Assembly (NCBI GenBank): GCA_964429195.1
Contig: CAYSBC010000001.1
Span: forward strand, 31,896-95,895
DNA from: JBBAFM01 sp041655415
GTDB taxonomy: Bacteria; Bacillota; Clostridia; Peptostreptococcales; JAAYPU01
Reading direction: 5' to 3'
Length of the DNA stretch: 64,000 nucleotides
Shown here: positions 35,683 to 43,506 of the stretch, in pieces
Numbering within the stretch: the stretch's first letter is position 1
How the letters are laid out: the number at the start of each line of letters is the position of its first letter
Position numbers and translations under genes: made by a program
The notes under the pieces: generated by a model
What the model was told of the DNA's origin: nothing
What the model saw: only the letters and a program-made list of their open reading frames with translations
Databases searched by the model: none

Positions 35683-36552
35683 ATGAAAATAAAAAAAGCT
35701 ATCATACCAGCTGCAGGATTAGGCACAAGGTTTTTACCAGCTACTAAGGCACAACCTAAGGAAATGCTTCCTATTGTAGACAAACCTGCTATTCAATACA
35801 TTGTCGAAGAGATACTGGAGTCAGGCTTAACAGATATTTTAATTATCACCGGGAGAAACAAAAGAGCATTAGAGGACCATTTCGATACCTCTGTAGAATT
35901 AGAGGATGAATTAGCCGAAAAACAAAAAGATGACCTGTTAAAGATTGTAACCGACATCTCTAATATGGTCAATATTCATTATGTTCGCCAAAAGAAAGCC
36001 ATGGGTCTTGGCCATGCTGTATCTTGTGCAAAAACTTTTGTAGGCAATGAACCCTTTGCCGTATTATTAGCAGATGATATCATTCAATCGGAAACCCCTT
36101 GTTTAAAACAATTAATTAATATTTACAATCGATATCAGTGCAGTGTTCTTGGTGTTCAAAAAGTACCCCTGGAGGATGTCAACAAATACGGTATTATCGA
36201 TGGCATCCCAATTGAAAAAGATATTTATGATATTCACGCCTTGGTGGAAAAACCGTCCGTTGAAACGGCCCCATCCAATATCGCTGTTATCGGCAGATAT
36301 ATCATTACACCTGAAATATTCGATATTTTAGAAAATACCCATCCCGGTGCCGGAGGAGAAATACAGTTAACGGATGCCCTGAAAGAGCTATCTACTCTCC
36401 AGCGTATTATAGCGACAGAGTTTGAAGGCACTCGCTACGATGTAGGTGATAAATTAGGCTTTTTAAAAGCAACTGTTGAGTTGGCTTTATCTAGAGATGA
36501 CTTAAAGCATGCCTTTTCTGCATACTTAAAAGAGTGCAGCGCTAAGATTTAA
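35683..36552 (+). CDS. galU: UTP--glucose-1-phosphate uridylyltransferase
   Basis: GalU makes UDP-glucose for glycolipids, teichoic acid glycosylation and polysaccharides. The 289-residue product opens with the nucleotidyltransferase signature PAAGLGTRFLPATKAQPKEM (residues 10-29) and contains LADDII (metal Asp), LVEKP and GEIQLTDAL. Ribosome site GAGGGGGAG. It ends one base before the stop of the convergent cysQ gene. The nearby GT4 glycosyltransferase (37474) is a plausible user of its product (inference). Confidence 0.96.
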   Translation: MKIKKAIIPAAGLGTRFLPATKAQPKEMLPIVDKPAIQYIVEEILESGLTDILIITGRNKRALEDHFDTSVELEDELAEKQKDDLLKIVTDISNMVNIHYVRQKKAMGLGHAVSCAKTFVGNEPFAVLLADDIIQSETPCLKQLINIYNRYQCSVLGVQKVPLEDVNKYGIIDGIPIEKDIYDIHALVEKPSVETAPSNIAVIGRYIITPEIFDILENTHPGAGGEIQLTDALKELSTLQRIIATEFEGTRYDVGDKLGFLKATVELALSRDDLKHAFSAYLKECSAKI

Positions 36553-36553
36553 T

Positions 36554-37324
36554 TCATCTCAGCCTATTTTCTTTTTTATTGATCACATAAAAGCCTTTCC
36601 TATTGAAGCTGTCTTCTCTGTTATAAGTCATTTCGCTATCATCTAATTGCCTTAGAATCCCACCGGCCTCCTCTACAATGCATTGCATGGCACAAGTATC
36701 CCATTCCATCGTTAAACCATAACGATAATATATTTCTGCTTTGCCTTGTGCAATCAGGCATCCTTTTAGAGAACTTCCTACCCTTTTAACATCCTTAATA
36801 TTATTTCTTTTGATTAAATCAAGCAGTTCTTCTGATGTATGAGATTTGCTCATAAGTATTCTAATATTATCGTTTATATCCGATACTCTATTCATCTTCT
36901 TCATGCTGCCCTTTTCATAATAGGATCCATTCCCCCGGGTTGCGTAGTACAAGTCCTCAGTAACCGGAACGTATATAACACCTAATACGGCCTTATTTTT
37001 ATAGGCCAATCCTATATTTACAGTAAATTCATCGTTCCTTTTTACAAATTCCTTTGTTCCATCCAAGGGATCTATGATAAAGCACCAATCCTTGTCGAGT
37101 CTCTCTCTTGTATCCTTACTTTCCTCTGATAAGATGCCATAAGAAGGAAAGGCTTCAATAAGTCCATTGACAATTAAATCGTTGGCCTTTTTATCTGCTA
37201 AGGTTATAGGTGAATCATCTTCTTTATGTTCCACTTGAAAATCCATGGCATATATTTTTAATATTTCTTTGCCGGCTTCAATAGCTAACTCTTTACATAA
37301 TTTCAGTTCCTTATCTAAATTCAT
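36554..37324 (-). CDS. cysQ: 3'(2'),5'-bisphosphate nucleotidase, CysQ/inositol monophosphatase family
   Basis: CysQ removes the 3'-phosphate of PAP(S) in sulfur metabolism. Relatives hydrolyse inositol phosphates. The sequence has DDSPITLADKKAN, LSEESKD, the metal site DPLDGTKEFVKRNDEFTVNI and EWDTCAMQCIVEEAGG. DGTKEFxKRNxEFTVNI favours CysQ over SuhB. I choose ATG 37324 (MNLDKELK), eight bases after GGAAGG, over ATG 37330, which is too close. That gives 256 residues. No sulfate-assimilation genes are nearby. Confidence 0.88.
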   Translation of the reverse strand: MNLDKELKLCKELAIEAGKEILKIYAMDFQVEHKEDDSPITLADKKANDLIVNGLIEAFPSYGILSEESKDTRERLDKDWCFIIDPLDGTKEFVKRNDEFTVNIGLAYKNKAVLGVIYVPVTEDLYYATRGNGSYYEKGSMKKMNRVSDINDNIRILMSKSHTSEELLDLIKRNNIKDVKRVGSSLKGCLIAQGKAEIYYRYGLTMEWDTCAMQCIVEEAGGILRQLDDSEMTYNREDSFNRKGFYVINKKENRLR

Positions 37325-37385
37325 AAGCATTTCCTTCCCAATAGCCTTAATCGATGTAAGATATATAGAATATTTTTCTTAAATC

Positions 37386-37405
37386 ATACCTTTTCTATAA
37401 GGTAT
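37386..37405. repeat. Short inverted repeat between cysQ and the GT4 gene
   Basis: ATACCTT (37386-37392) and AAGGTAT (37399-37405), perfect 7-base arms, 24 bases upstream of the GT4 extended -10. Could be an operator. No known consensus is recognised. Confidence 0.3.
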
Positions 37406-37428
37406 TATATCATTTATTTATTATTTCC

Positions 37429-37437
37429 TGTTATAAT
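37429..37437 (+). promoter_or_regulatory. Extended -10 element of the GT4 gene
   Basis: TGTTATAAT, 36 bases before the ATG. No convincing -35 at 16-18 bases upstream. Confidence 0.55.
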
Positions 37438-37473
37438 ATATTATACAACCTATCTTAAGGAGGACTAACTGAG

Positions 37474-38625
37474 ATGAACATAGGCATATTTACAGATTGT
37501 TATTACCCCCAAATCAATGGAGTTGTTACATCCACCCTTATCTTAAAAGAGGAACTGGAAAAAAAAGGTCATTTGGTAACTATTGTTACAGTAAAGATTC
37601 CTCATTATATAGAAACTGATCCCAATATCCTACGCATTCCTTCCATCCCATTTCATAAATGGAGTGAATTTAGAATAGGTTTAACAAATCCTTCTGTTAT
37701 CCATAAGATAAAAACCTTGAATCTTGATATTATTCATACACAAACTGAATTTAGTATTGGATTGACAGGACGTCTGATGGCTAAATTATTAAAAATTCCT
37801 GTTGTCCACACTTATCATACCATGTATGAAGACTACACTCATTATTTAGCTAAACGGCCTCTTAATCAAAAGATAGTTACCGAACTTGCTAAAGTGGGTT
37901 CTAAGCTTTATCTTAACGAGTGCCACGCTGTTATAGCCCCATCGGAGAAAGCTAAAGACCTGCTTCTTGGTTACAAAGTACATAGCAAAATTTATACGAT
38001 TCCTACAGGTATAAAGCTAGACAATTTTAAAAACGATTTCTTTACTCCATCTGAAATACAGCATAAAAAGACTGAACTGGGAATAGAGCCCCAAGAAAAA
38101 GTACTCCTGTCCTTAGGGCGGGTTGCTGAAGAAAAAAGTATTGATGTCATCATTCAAGCAGTAAAAAAACTTATTCATCACAGTAGCTTAAAACTCTTAA
38201 TTGTAGGCGACGGTCCTTATAAAATTGCATTGGAAAAAATGGTCAAAGAATTAAACCTAGAAAATGTTGTCATCTTTGCAGGTAGAATACCATGGGAAAA
38301 AGTATGTCTTTACTATCAGCTGGCTGATATCTATGTAAGCGCTTCCAAAACAGAAACTCAAGGTTTGACAATATTAGAAGCCATGGCAACAGGAATACCC
38401 GTTGTCGTTAGACAAGATGAAAACATAAAGGATTGGATACAAGATGGCCACAATGGCAAAGTATTTAACCAGATAAGCGAGTTGCCTGATATACTTTCAA
38501 GATTATTAGAAAATGAACCTCTCCGACAAAAAATATCCATCAATGGAATGGAAACTGCGCAAAACATGTCTGCTACGGGATTTGGGAATAAGGTAGAGGA
38601 AATATATAAAAAAGTAGTGAGTTAA
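37474..38625 (+). CDS. GT4-family glycosyltransferase, probably diacylglycerol glucosyl/galactosyltransferase-like
   Basis: A 383-residue GT-B fold retaining transferase. N-domain: MNIGIFTDCYYPQINGVVTS with the glycine/Asn acceptor loop and VHTYHTMYEDY. C-domain: SLGRVAEEKSID (donor phosphate site), LLIVGDGPY and the E-x7-E motif ETQGLTILE. These features match the lipid glycosyltransferases that make monoglycosyl diacylglycerol anchors in Firmicutes, and also PimA-like enzymes. The acceptor is inferred, not shown. Ribosome site AAGGAGG. Its neighbours galU, an LCP protein and a lipoprotein support a cell-envelope role. It ends in a terminator shared with the convergent lipoprotein gene. Confidence 0.85.
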   Translation: MNIGIFTDCYYPQINGVVTSTLILKEELEKKGHLVTIVTVKIPHYIETDPNILRIPSIPFHKWSEFRIGLTNPSVIHKIKTLNLDIIHTQTEFSIGLTGRLMAKLLKIPVVHTYHTMYEDYTHYLAKRPLNQKIVTELAKVGSKLYLNECHAVIAPSEKAKDLLLGYKVHSKIYTIPTGIKLDNFKNDFFTPSEIQHKKTELGIEPQEKVLLSLGRVAEEKSIDVIIQAVKKLIHHSSLKLLIVGDGPYKIALEKMVKELNLENVVIFAGRIPWEKVCLYYQLADIYVSASKTETQGLTILEAMATGIPVVVRQDENIKDWIQDGHNGKVFNQISELPDILSRLLENEPLRQKISINGMETAQNMSATGFGNKVEEIYKKVVS

Positions 38626-38640
38626 TCCCACTACTTTATT
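38609..38640. terminator. Hairpin shared by two convergent genes
   Basis: AAAGTAGTG (38611-38619) and CACTACTTT (38629-38637) with A-run before and TTATT after. It spans the stop of the GT4 gene and the last codons of the opposite lipoprotein gene, so both 3' ends are embedded in the hairpin. Confidence 0.65.
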
Positions 38641-39787
38641 GCTTAAGAATGTTTAAAATTTCTTCACTGGCTAATCTCTTATAATAGATATCCTTATCAT
38701 TTATTATATAATTATCATAGACCTCAATAACATCTATTTTGTCTCCCACATAGAAGCTAAGCTTGATTCTTTTCGTCTCGAATAAATTTGCCGGTTTATT
38801 ATCTTCTTTAATATTTCCATTGAAACTTCGTGCTATCTGAGTGATATATGCAGTATCTGAATATTCCATTACCTCATTATCAAAGGACTCAACACGTAAT
38901 TTTTTCGCTGTGAAAACTCTTTGAAAAACATCTTCCGGTTTTTCAATGGTCAGGTATTTTTCAGTTAATTTCATCATATCATTTTTTGTCCTAAAATAAG
39001 ATACTTCCCCTAATAATTCTATTCTTACGACGTTTCCTTCTACGATGACTAGAAACATCTCTTTAATATCTGATTTTATATCCATCTTATAATAAGGATA
39101 CTGAATAAAGCCATCTTTTAAATCTTCCTTAGGGATTAATTCTGATAATTCAATAGTCTTGATAATACCGCCAGTCTCTTCTTTTTCTTTAATAAGGATG
39201 CTTTGTGAAGTATCGACAGCCTCAATCTGTATTTCCTTTGCATCCATGTCATGAACATAAGCATTGGCTCTTTCCAGATATACTTTGGTCAGTAACTGGT
39301 TGAATTGTTTTATTTGATCTTCTTCTAAATAATATTTTGAAGAACCCCTCTCATCATGGAGCACAAAATATTCGTCACCTATATACATATTGATGCCTTT
39401 ATTTTTTATATGAAGTACAAAATTTCCTTCTTCCAGGCTTCTTTCATCACTGCTTTTATCATTTTCCCCTGCACTCATTTTAGCAGTCTTAAAAAAGTCA
39501 AGTATTTCAGACCTGTTCTCAGCAGATATGAAAATCAGAATATTGGACCCTCCTAAATACTCTAAGTATATTTCTTCTGAAGAATGCATGATGTAGGAGA
39601 TTGCATCAGCATGAAGCTCTCCTTCTTTGTCGCTTTCATCCTTTAGGACAGAAGCATTATTCTCATTTTCACCCGAAAGAATCGCACCTTCTTGGTCTAA
39701 TTCTTTATTCTTATTCTGGCAACCACTGGATACCAAAATGATGAGTAATGCAAACATTAATAAAATCACTTTACCTGTATTTTTCAT
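38636..39787 (-). CDS. Putative lipoprotein, function unknown
   Basis: Start at ATG 39787 (MKNTGKVILLMF): the signal peptide ends in LVSSGC (Cys23), a good lipobox. An in-frame ATG six codons earlier would add MIGCVK and is less likely. The mature part (about 360 residues) is a mixed alpha/beta, charged protein with repeated motifs of the kind ILKIKxKGxxMYIGDEY and KLSFYVGDKIDVIEVYDNYI, which could be two related beta-rich domains. I do not recognise the family. It follows the LCP-family gene on the same strand by 58 bases and is probably cotranscribed, so a role at the cell wall is plausible. Confidence 0.72.
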   Translation of the reverse strand: MKNTGKVILLMFALLIILVSSGCQNKNKELDQEGAILSGENENNASVLKDESDKEGELHADAISYIMHSSEEIYLEYLGGSNILIFISAENRSEILDFFKTAKMSAGENDKSSDERSLEEGNFVLHIKNKGINMYIGDEYFVLHDERGSSKYYLEEDQIKQFNQLLTKVYLERANAYVHDMDAKEIQIEAVDTSQSILIKEKEETGGIIKTIELSELIPKEDLKDGFIQYPYYKMDIKSDIKEMFLVIVEGNVVRIELLGEVSYFRTKNDMMKLTEKYLTIEKPEDVFQRVFTAKKLRVESFDNEVMEYSDTAYITQIARSFNGNIKEDNKPANLFETKRIKLSFYVGDKIDVIEVYDNYIINDKDIYYKRLASEEILNILKQ

Positions 39788-39845
39788 CTTAACACATCCA
39801 ATCATTCATACCGGCTTTAAAAACCCTAAAAGCTAATATTGTTGA

Positions 39846-40799
39846 TTATTCTTGATCCTCATCATTTCCTGTTTTATATAGGCTTTCTAATAGTTCCGCA
39901 GTCTGAGACACATCCTGCCAATAAAAAGACAATCCTTCTGCATAGGCATCTTTTCCAGGCAAAGAATAGGTATAGATACTATTGGATGACATACCTACAG
40001 CTGACGCTGCTAATGAAGCTACTTCGGATAAAGGTATATCTGTCTTAATGTATTTTACAACGGTGTTCGCTACAATAGGTAATCTAAAGCTCAATGTTTT
40101 CTTAAAAGCTGCTTTCATAAATTCTTGCTGTGTTTTTATTCTTCCTAAATCACCATTAGGATAACCGGTGCCATCATTATTTTTTCTAAATCTTAAAAAC
40201 TTGATAGCTTGCTCCCCATTCAAAGTCCGCTGGCCCTTCTCTATATTAATATGAAGAGGTGGCTTATCGTAAGGATCATCATATTTCATATTCATAGGCA
40301 CATAGACAGGTACTCCTCCCAGGGAGTCGACTATTTTCTTCACGCCATCGTATTCAACTTTAATATAGTAATCTATGGGTATCCCTAATAACAAATCGCT
40401 GACAGCTGCTTGTAAACCTTCCATTTTCTCGTCATAATAAACAGCATTAATCTTCTTTCTTTCAGCACTATGTCGCTCACTTCTCTCATAGTGGGTATCC
40501 CTTGGAATAGAAATAATATCAACTCTCTTAATTTTCGGATCAAAACTAGCTAACATAATCGTATCTGTCCGTATGGATTCCATCCCCAAAAGCAAAACAT
40601 TAACTCTATTACTTTTATTAAACATATGGGCAAAAGAGTTTTCATCTTCTTCTCCCTCTATTGGATTATTCACTATAAGACCATCACCTACAGGCTTTTT
40701 TACATCCAAAAAAATGCTGTCATAAGCCCACATAACGCCCGTAAAAACAACTGTGAAAATAATAAATGTTACTACAAAATACTTCATAAAAGTTTTCAT
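39846..40799 (-). CDS. LytR-CpsA-Psr (LCP) family cell-wall glycopolymer ligase
   Basis: LCP proteins move teichoic acids or capsule from undecaprenyl-pyrophosphate to peptidoglycan outside the membrane. I start at ATG 40799 (MKTFMKYFVV, with AAGGG upstream), giving 317 residues. One N-terminal membrane anchor (about 5-25) is followed by the LCP domain: RTDTIMLASFDPK (Arg-Thr-Asp), IISIPRDTHYE (catalytic Arg/Asp), GGVPVYVPMNMKYDD, and FLRFRKNNDG...DLGRIKTQQEFM. The following gene is a lipoprotein. A role in attachment of envelope polymers is inferred from the family. Confidence 0.93.
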   Translation of the reverse strand: MKTFMKYFVVTFIIFTVVFTGVMWAYDSIFLDVKKPVGDGLIVNNPIEGEEDENSFAHMFNKSNRVNVLLLGMESIRTDTIMLASFDPKIKRVDIISIPRDTHYERSERHSAERKKINAVYYDEKMEGLQAAVSDLLLGIPIDYYIKVEYDGVKKIVDSLGGVPVYVPMNMKYDDPYDKPPLHINIEKGQRTLNGEQAIKFLRFRKNNDGTGYPNGDLGRIKTQQEFMKAAFKKTLSFRLPIVANTVVKYIKTDIPLSEVASLAASAVGMSSNSIYTYSLPGKDAYAEGLSFYWQDVSQTAELLESLYKTGNDEDQE

Positions 40800-40837
40800 T
40801 CCGTTAATCCCTTCTAATAATAATATGTCCACCTGTT

Positions 40838-40846
40838 ATTTTACCA
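40838..40846 (-). promoter_or_regulatory. Extended -10 element of the LCP gene
   Basis: Minus strand TGGTAAAAT (40846-40838), 38 bases before the ATG. The -35 region is weak. The rest of the gap up to hbd (40847-41077) is A+T-rich. It holds one hairpin and I see no gene. Confidence 0.45.
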
Positions 40847-41016
40847 TAAACCAAAGTACAAATACACCTGCCTTTAAAAAATTAAAATAATTTATCTTAT
40901 CTTATATTGTATTTTTTTTAGTGATAGGATTATTACAAATCATGTATGAATATTAATAAGACTCTCTTTTACTCTATAAAGTTCCATTTTTCCCTAAAAT
41001 TCGCCCGAACAACAAG

Positions 41017-41041
41017 AGAGGTTACCCTTTAGGCAACCTCT
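41017..41041 (-). terminator. Hairpin after hbd, possible terminator
   Basis: AGAGGTT and AACCTCT with CC/GG inside, about 37 bases past the hbd stop. The following minus-strand sequence CTTGTTGTT is a poor U-tract. Confidence 0.5.
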
Positions 41042-41077
41042 AAGCTCTACTTTTTAGTGATAGTTATCATCCATATT

Positions 41078-41926
41078 CTATTTGCTGTAATCGTAGAATC
41101 CAACTCCTGTTTTTCTTCCAAGTTTATTGCCTCTTACCATTTTTCTTAGCAATGGATGAGCTCTATATTTGCTATCTCCATATTCATTGTATAAAACATC
41201 CATGATAGCTAAGCATACGTCTAATCCAACTAAATCTCCTAAAGCTAAAGGTCCCATAGGGTGGTTTGCGCCTAATTTCATAGCTTCATCGATATCTTCT
41301 GCTTTTGCAAGCCCGTCTGCAAGGATGCCAATTCCTTCATTAATCATAGGAATTAAGATGCGGTTCACAACAAAGCCAGGAGCTTCTTCAACCTCAACCG
41401 GAACCTTGCCGATTGCTTTTGTAAGCTCAACTATTGTTGCTTGTGTTGCATCTGAAGTTGCAATTCCTTTAATTACTTCTACCAGCTTCATCATTGGAAC
41501 TGGATTGAAGAAGTGCATGCCAATAACTTTGTCAGGTCTGTTTGTAGCAGATGCAATTTCAGTAATTGAAAGTGAAGAAGTATTTGTAGCAAGAATAGTA
41601 TCCGGCCCACAAAGCTTATCTAACTCAGCAAACAACTCTTTTTTGGATTCCATTACTTCTGATGCTGCTTCAATGATTAAATCTGCGTCTTTCACAACTG
41701 CTATATCTGTTGATGTGGTAATCCTTGACAATACTTCTTCTTTACCTTCAACTGTCATTTTTTCTTTTTTTACAAGTCTGTCAAGATTTGAAGTAATCGT
41801 AGCAAGACCTTTATCAATCGATTCTTGTCTTCTGCTTCTTATGCAAACCTCATAACCACATTCTGCAAGAACTTGGACAATGCCAGCTCCCATAGTACCT
41901 GTTCCTAAAACTCCGATTTTCATCAT
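41078..41926 (-). CDS. hbd: 3-hydroxybutyryl-CoA dehydrogenase
   Basis: Hbd reduces acetoacetyl-CoA to 3-hydroxybutyryl-CoA in clostridial butyrate formation, or works in reverse. The 282 residues equal the usual clostridial length. Rossmann motif GVLGTGTMGAGIVQVLAE (4-21), GMHFFNPVPMMKLVEVI with the catalytic His, and the C-terminal ANHPMGPLALGDLVGLD are present. Two ATG codons (41926, 41923) follow AAGGAG. Unlike the common bcs cluster, crotonase, bcd, etfAB and thl are not adjacent: it is a single gene with its own promoter. Confidence 0.95.
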   Translation of the reverse strand: MMKIGVLGTGTMGAGIVQVLAECGYEVCIRSRRQESIDKGLATITSNLDRLVKKEKMTVEGKEEVLSRITTSTDIAVVKDADLIIEAASEVMESKKELFAELDKLCGPDTILATNTSSLSITEIASATNRPDKVIGMHFFNPVPMMKLVEVIKGIATSDATQATIVELTKAIGKVPVEVEEAPGFVVNRILIPMINEGIGILADGLAKAEDIDEAMKLGANHPMGPLALGDLVGLDVCLAIMDVLYNEYGDSKYRAHPLLRKMVRGNKLGRKTGVGFYDYSK

Positions 41927-42013
41927 AAATTTCTCCTTAAAAAAATTTTCTAATCCTTTGTTATATATGTGTCGGAATACATATTTATCTATAGTTTTTT
42001 AGGATTCGAATTG

Positions 42014-42042
42014 ATTATACCATAAAATATGTGAAATGTCTT
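42014..42042 (-). promoter_or_regulatory. Putative hbd promoter with extended -10
   Basis: Minus strand TGGTATAAT (42022-42014), identical to the murC element. AAGACA lies 17 bases upstream of the hexamer (42042-42037). The mntP terminator ends right before it. Confidence 0.65.
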
Positions 42043-42077
42043 TAAAAAATATAAAGATTGATATTTTAATATCAATC
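42043..42077 (-). terminator. Terminator after mntP
   Basis: Minus strand GATTGATATT and AATATCAATC (42077-42056) followed by TTTATATTTTTT. Confidence 0.8.
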
Positions 42078-42125
42078 CTGCTTTCTAGACGATGGAATTG
42101 GGAGAATAATTTAATTTTGGGCTTT

Positions 42126-42695
42126 TTATTGCAAGATGCTCTCCAATAAAATCTTTAAACCAATACCTATAAGAATGAATCCACCTATAATATCTACTTT
42201 TCTACCAAGGGATACAGTATTTCTAACAAGTTTTCCTATGTACACTCCGCTAAAGGAAAAAATGAAGGCTACAATTCCTATAATACTCATGGGTACCATG
42301 ATATCCTTATGAAGGGTTGCATAGCTCATGCCTGCAGCAAGAGCATCAATGCTCGTGGCTATTGCGAGAGTTATCAAAGTTATAGGCCCTGTTAAGATAA
42401 TAGGACATGATTCTTCACTAAAGGATTCCTTTATCATTTTGCCACCTATAAAAAAAAGGAGCAGAAAAGCGATCCAATGATTAAAGGGTTCGAGATAGTT
42501 TTTAATTGAAGAACCTATGAGCCAACCTATTATTGTCATACCGCTTTGAAAAATTCCAAAAGTTAGTCCAGCAGCCATAGCATTTTTCAGCGCTTGTTCT
42601 TCCTTGACGGACAGACCGCAAGAAACAGAAACCGCAAAAGTATCCATAGCAAGAGCTATGGCCATGGCTAATGTTGTTAAGTTTTCTATATTCAT
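42126..42695 (-). CDS. mntP: Manganese efflux pump MntP
   Basis: A 189-residue membrane protein with six helices in two internal repeats, each carrying a conserved Asp motif: AMALAMDTFAVSVSCG (about 10-25) and TLAIATSIDALAAGMSYA (about 107-124). MntP exports Mn(II) under excess. Start ATG 42695 with AGAGG. The gap to the upstream ilvN is only 67 bases, so the yybP-ykoY manganese riboswitch often found before mntP is not present here. Confidence 0.93.
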   Translation of the reverse strand: MNIENLTTLAMAIALAMDTFAVSVSCGLSVKEEQALKNAMAAGLTFGIFQSGMTIIGWLIGSSIKNYLEPFNHWIAFLLLFFIGGKMIKESFSEESCPIILTGPITLITLAIATSIDALAAGMSYATLHKDIMVPMSIIGIVAFIFSFSGVYIGKLVRNTVSLGRKVDIIGGFILIGIGLKILLESILQ

Positions 42696-42762
42696 CGCAT
42701 ATGCCTCTTATTTCATTTGTAAACAAAGCTTGCATCCTCAACAAGGACACTTCCTGTTTTAA

Positions 42763-43242
42763 TTAGTCATTTTCTCTAAGCATCGAAACAACACCCGTCT
42801 TGGCTAACTCTATTATGCCGAAGGGTTTTAGTGTTTCAATAATTGCATCAATTTTACTGTTTTCCCCCGTAGCCTCAATAATAAGTTGGTCCAATCCGGT
42901 GTGAATTATTTTAGCTCTAAAAACATTCATTAATAGAATGATATCTACTCTTGTCGTTATATCTGCCTTCACCTTGACAAGAAGCAACTGCTTGTTCACG
43001 GCACTCTTATTACTTACATCATCAATGCTTAGGACATCAACTAATTTATCAAGCTGTTTCATTACCTGTTCCACTATCTCATCATCACCATGAACACATA
43101 TGGTCATTCTTGATATTTTCGGTTCATGGGTTTCACTTACAACTAGCGAATCAATGTTATATCCTCTTCTACTGAATAATCCGGCTATTTTTCTTAAAAC
43201 TCCGGGATTATTGTTGACCAAAACAGATAAAGTATGCTTCAT
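42763..43242 (-). CDS. ilvN: Acetolactate synthase small (regulatory) subunit
   Basis: The regulatory subunit binds the catalytic IlvB and mediates valine inhibition. The 159-residue product has the N-terminal ACT domain with VNNNPGVLRKIAGLFSRRGYNIDSL (residues 9-33, shown in part) and the second ACT-like half ending in FGIIELAKTGVVSMLRE. Ribosome site AGGAGGG. The catalytic subunit gene, normally directly upstream, is not present. Upstream lies a cell-wall amidase gene. ilvN also lacks ilvC or leu genes around it. Its own promoter is visible. Confidence 0.95.
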   Translation of the reverse strand: MKHTLSVLVNNNPGVLRKIAGLFSRRGYNIDSLVVSETHEPKISRMTICVHGDDEIVEQVMKQLDKLVDVLSIDDVSNKSAVNKQLLLVKVKADITTRVDIILLMNVFRAKIIHTGLDQLIIEATGENSKIDAIIETLKPFGIIELAKTGVVSMLREND

Positions 43243-43284
43243 AATTTTCCCTCCTGTGTGATGCTTATGACATCATTTTTAATC

Positions 43285-43313
43285 ATATTACGCTAAATTC
43301 ATATTTATTTCAA
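43285..43313 (-). promoter_or_regulatory. Putative ilvN promoter
   Basis: TTGAAA (43313-43308) and TAATAT (43290-43285), spacer 17, 42 bases before the start codon. Confidence 0.6.
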
Positions 43314-43375
43314 GGTTATGACGTCAATTAATTATCAACATGTTCTACATATTATAATATCATGACATTCTATGC

Positions 43376-43506
43376 TTTTCCACATAGTCCGTAGGGTTAA
43401 AAAATATTTATCCCATACTGCTGTGAATAACTTGCAATGAACCTACATCGCAATTTTTCAACATTATCATCCATTCTCATTATTATTCATTCACAGGTTA
43501 TCCACA
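43376..43506. promoter_or_regulatory. Cluster of DnaA-box-like sequences
   Basis: Two perfect matches to TTATNCACA: TTATTCACA on the minus strand (43430-43422) and TTATCCACA on the plus strand (43498-43506). Two one-mismatch sites: TTTTCCACA (43376-43384) and TCATTCACA (43487-43495), the last only 2 bases from a perfect box. They lie in the A+T-rich gap between the amidase gene and ilvN and run into the amidase 3' end. A perfect box is expected about once per 32 kb by chance. Confidence 0.5.

Noticed and set aside
40946..41032. 28-codon frame (MNINKTLFYS...) in the gap before hbd
   Set aside because: No ribosome site, and it runs into the hairpin after hbd; too short to support.
41169..41855. 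228-codon plus-strand open frame opposite hbd
   Set aside because: Lies entirely antisense to hbd, with serine/isoleucine-rich translation typical of reverse frames and no ribosome site.
42696..42762. yybP-ykoY manganese riboswitch in front of mntP
   Set aside because: Only 67 bases are available and no conserved motif of that RNA is visible.
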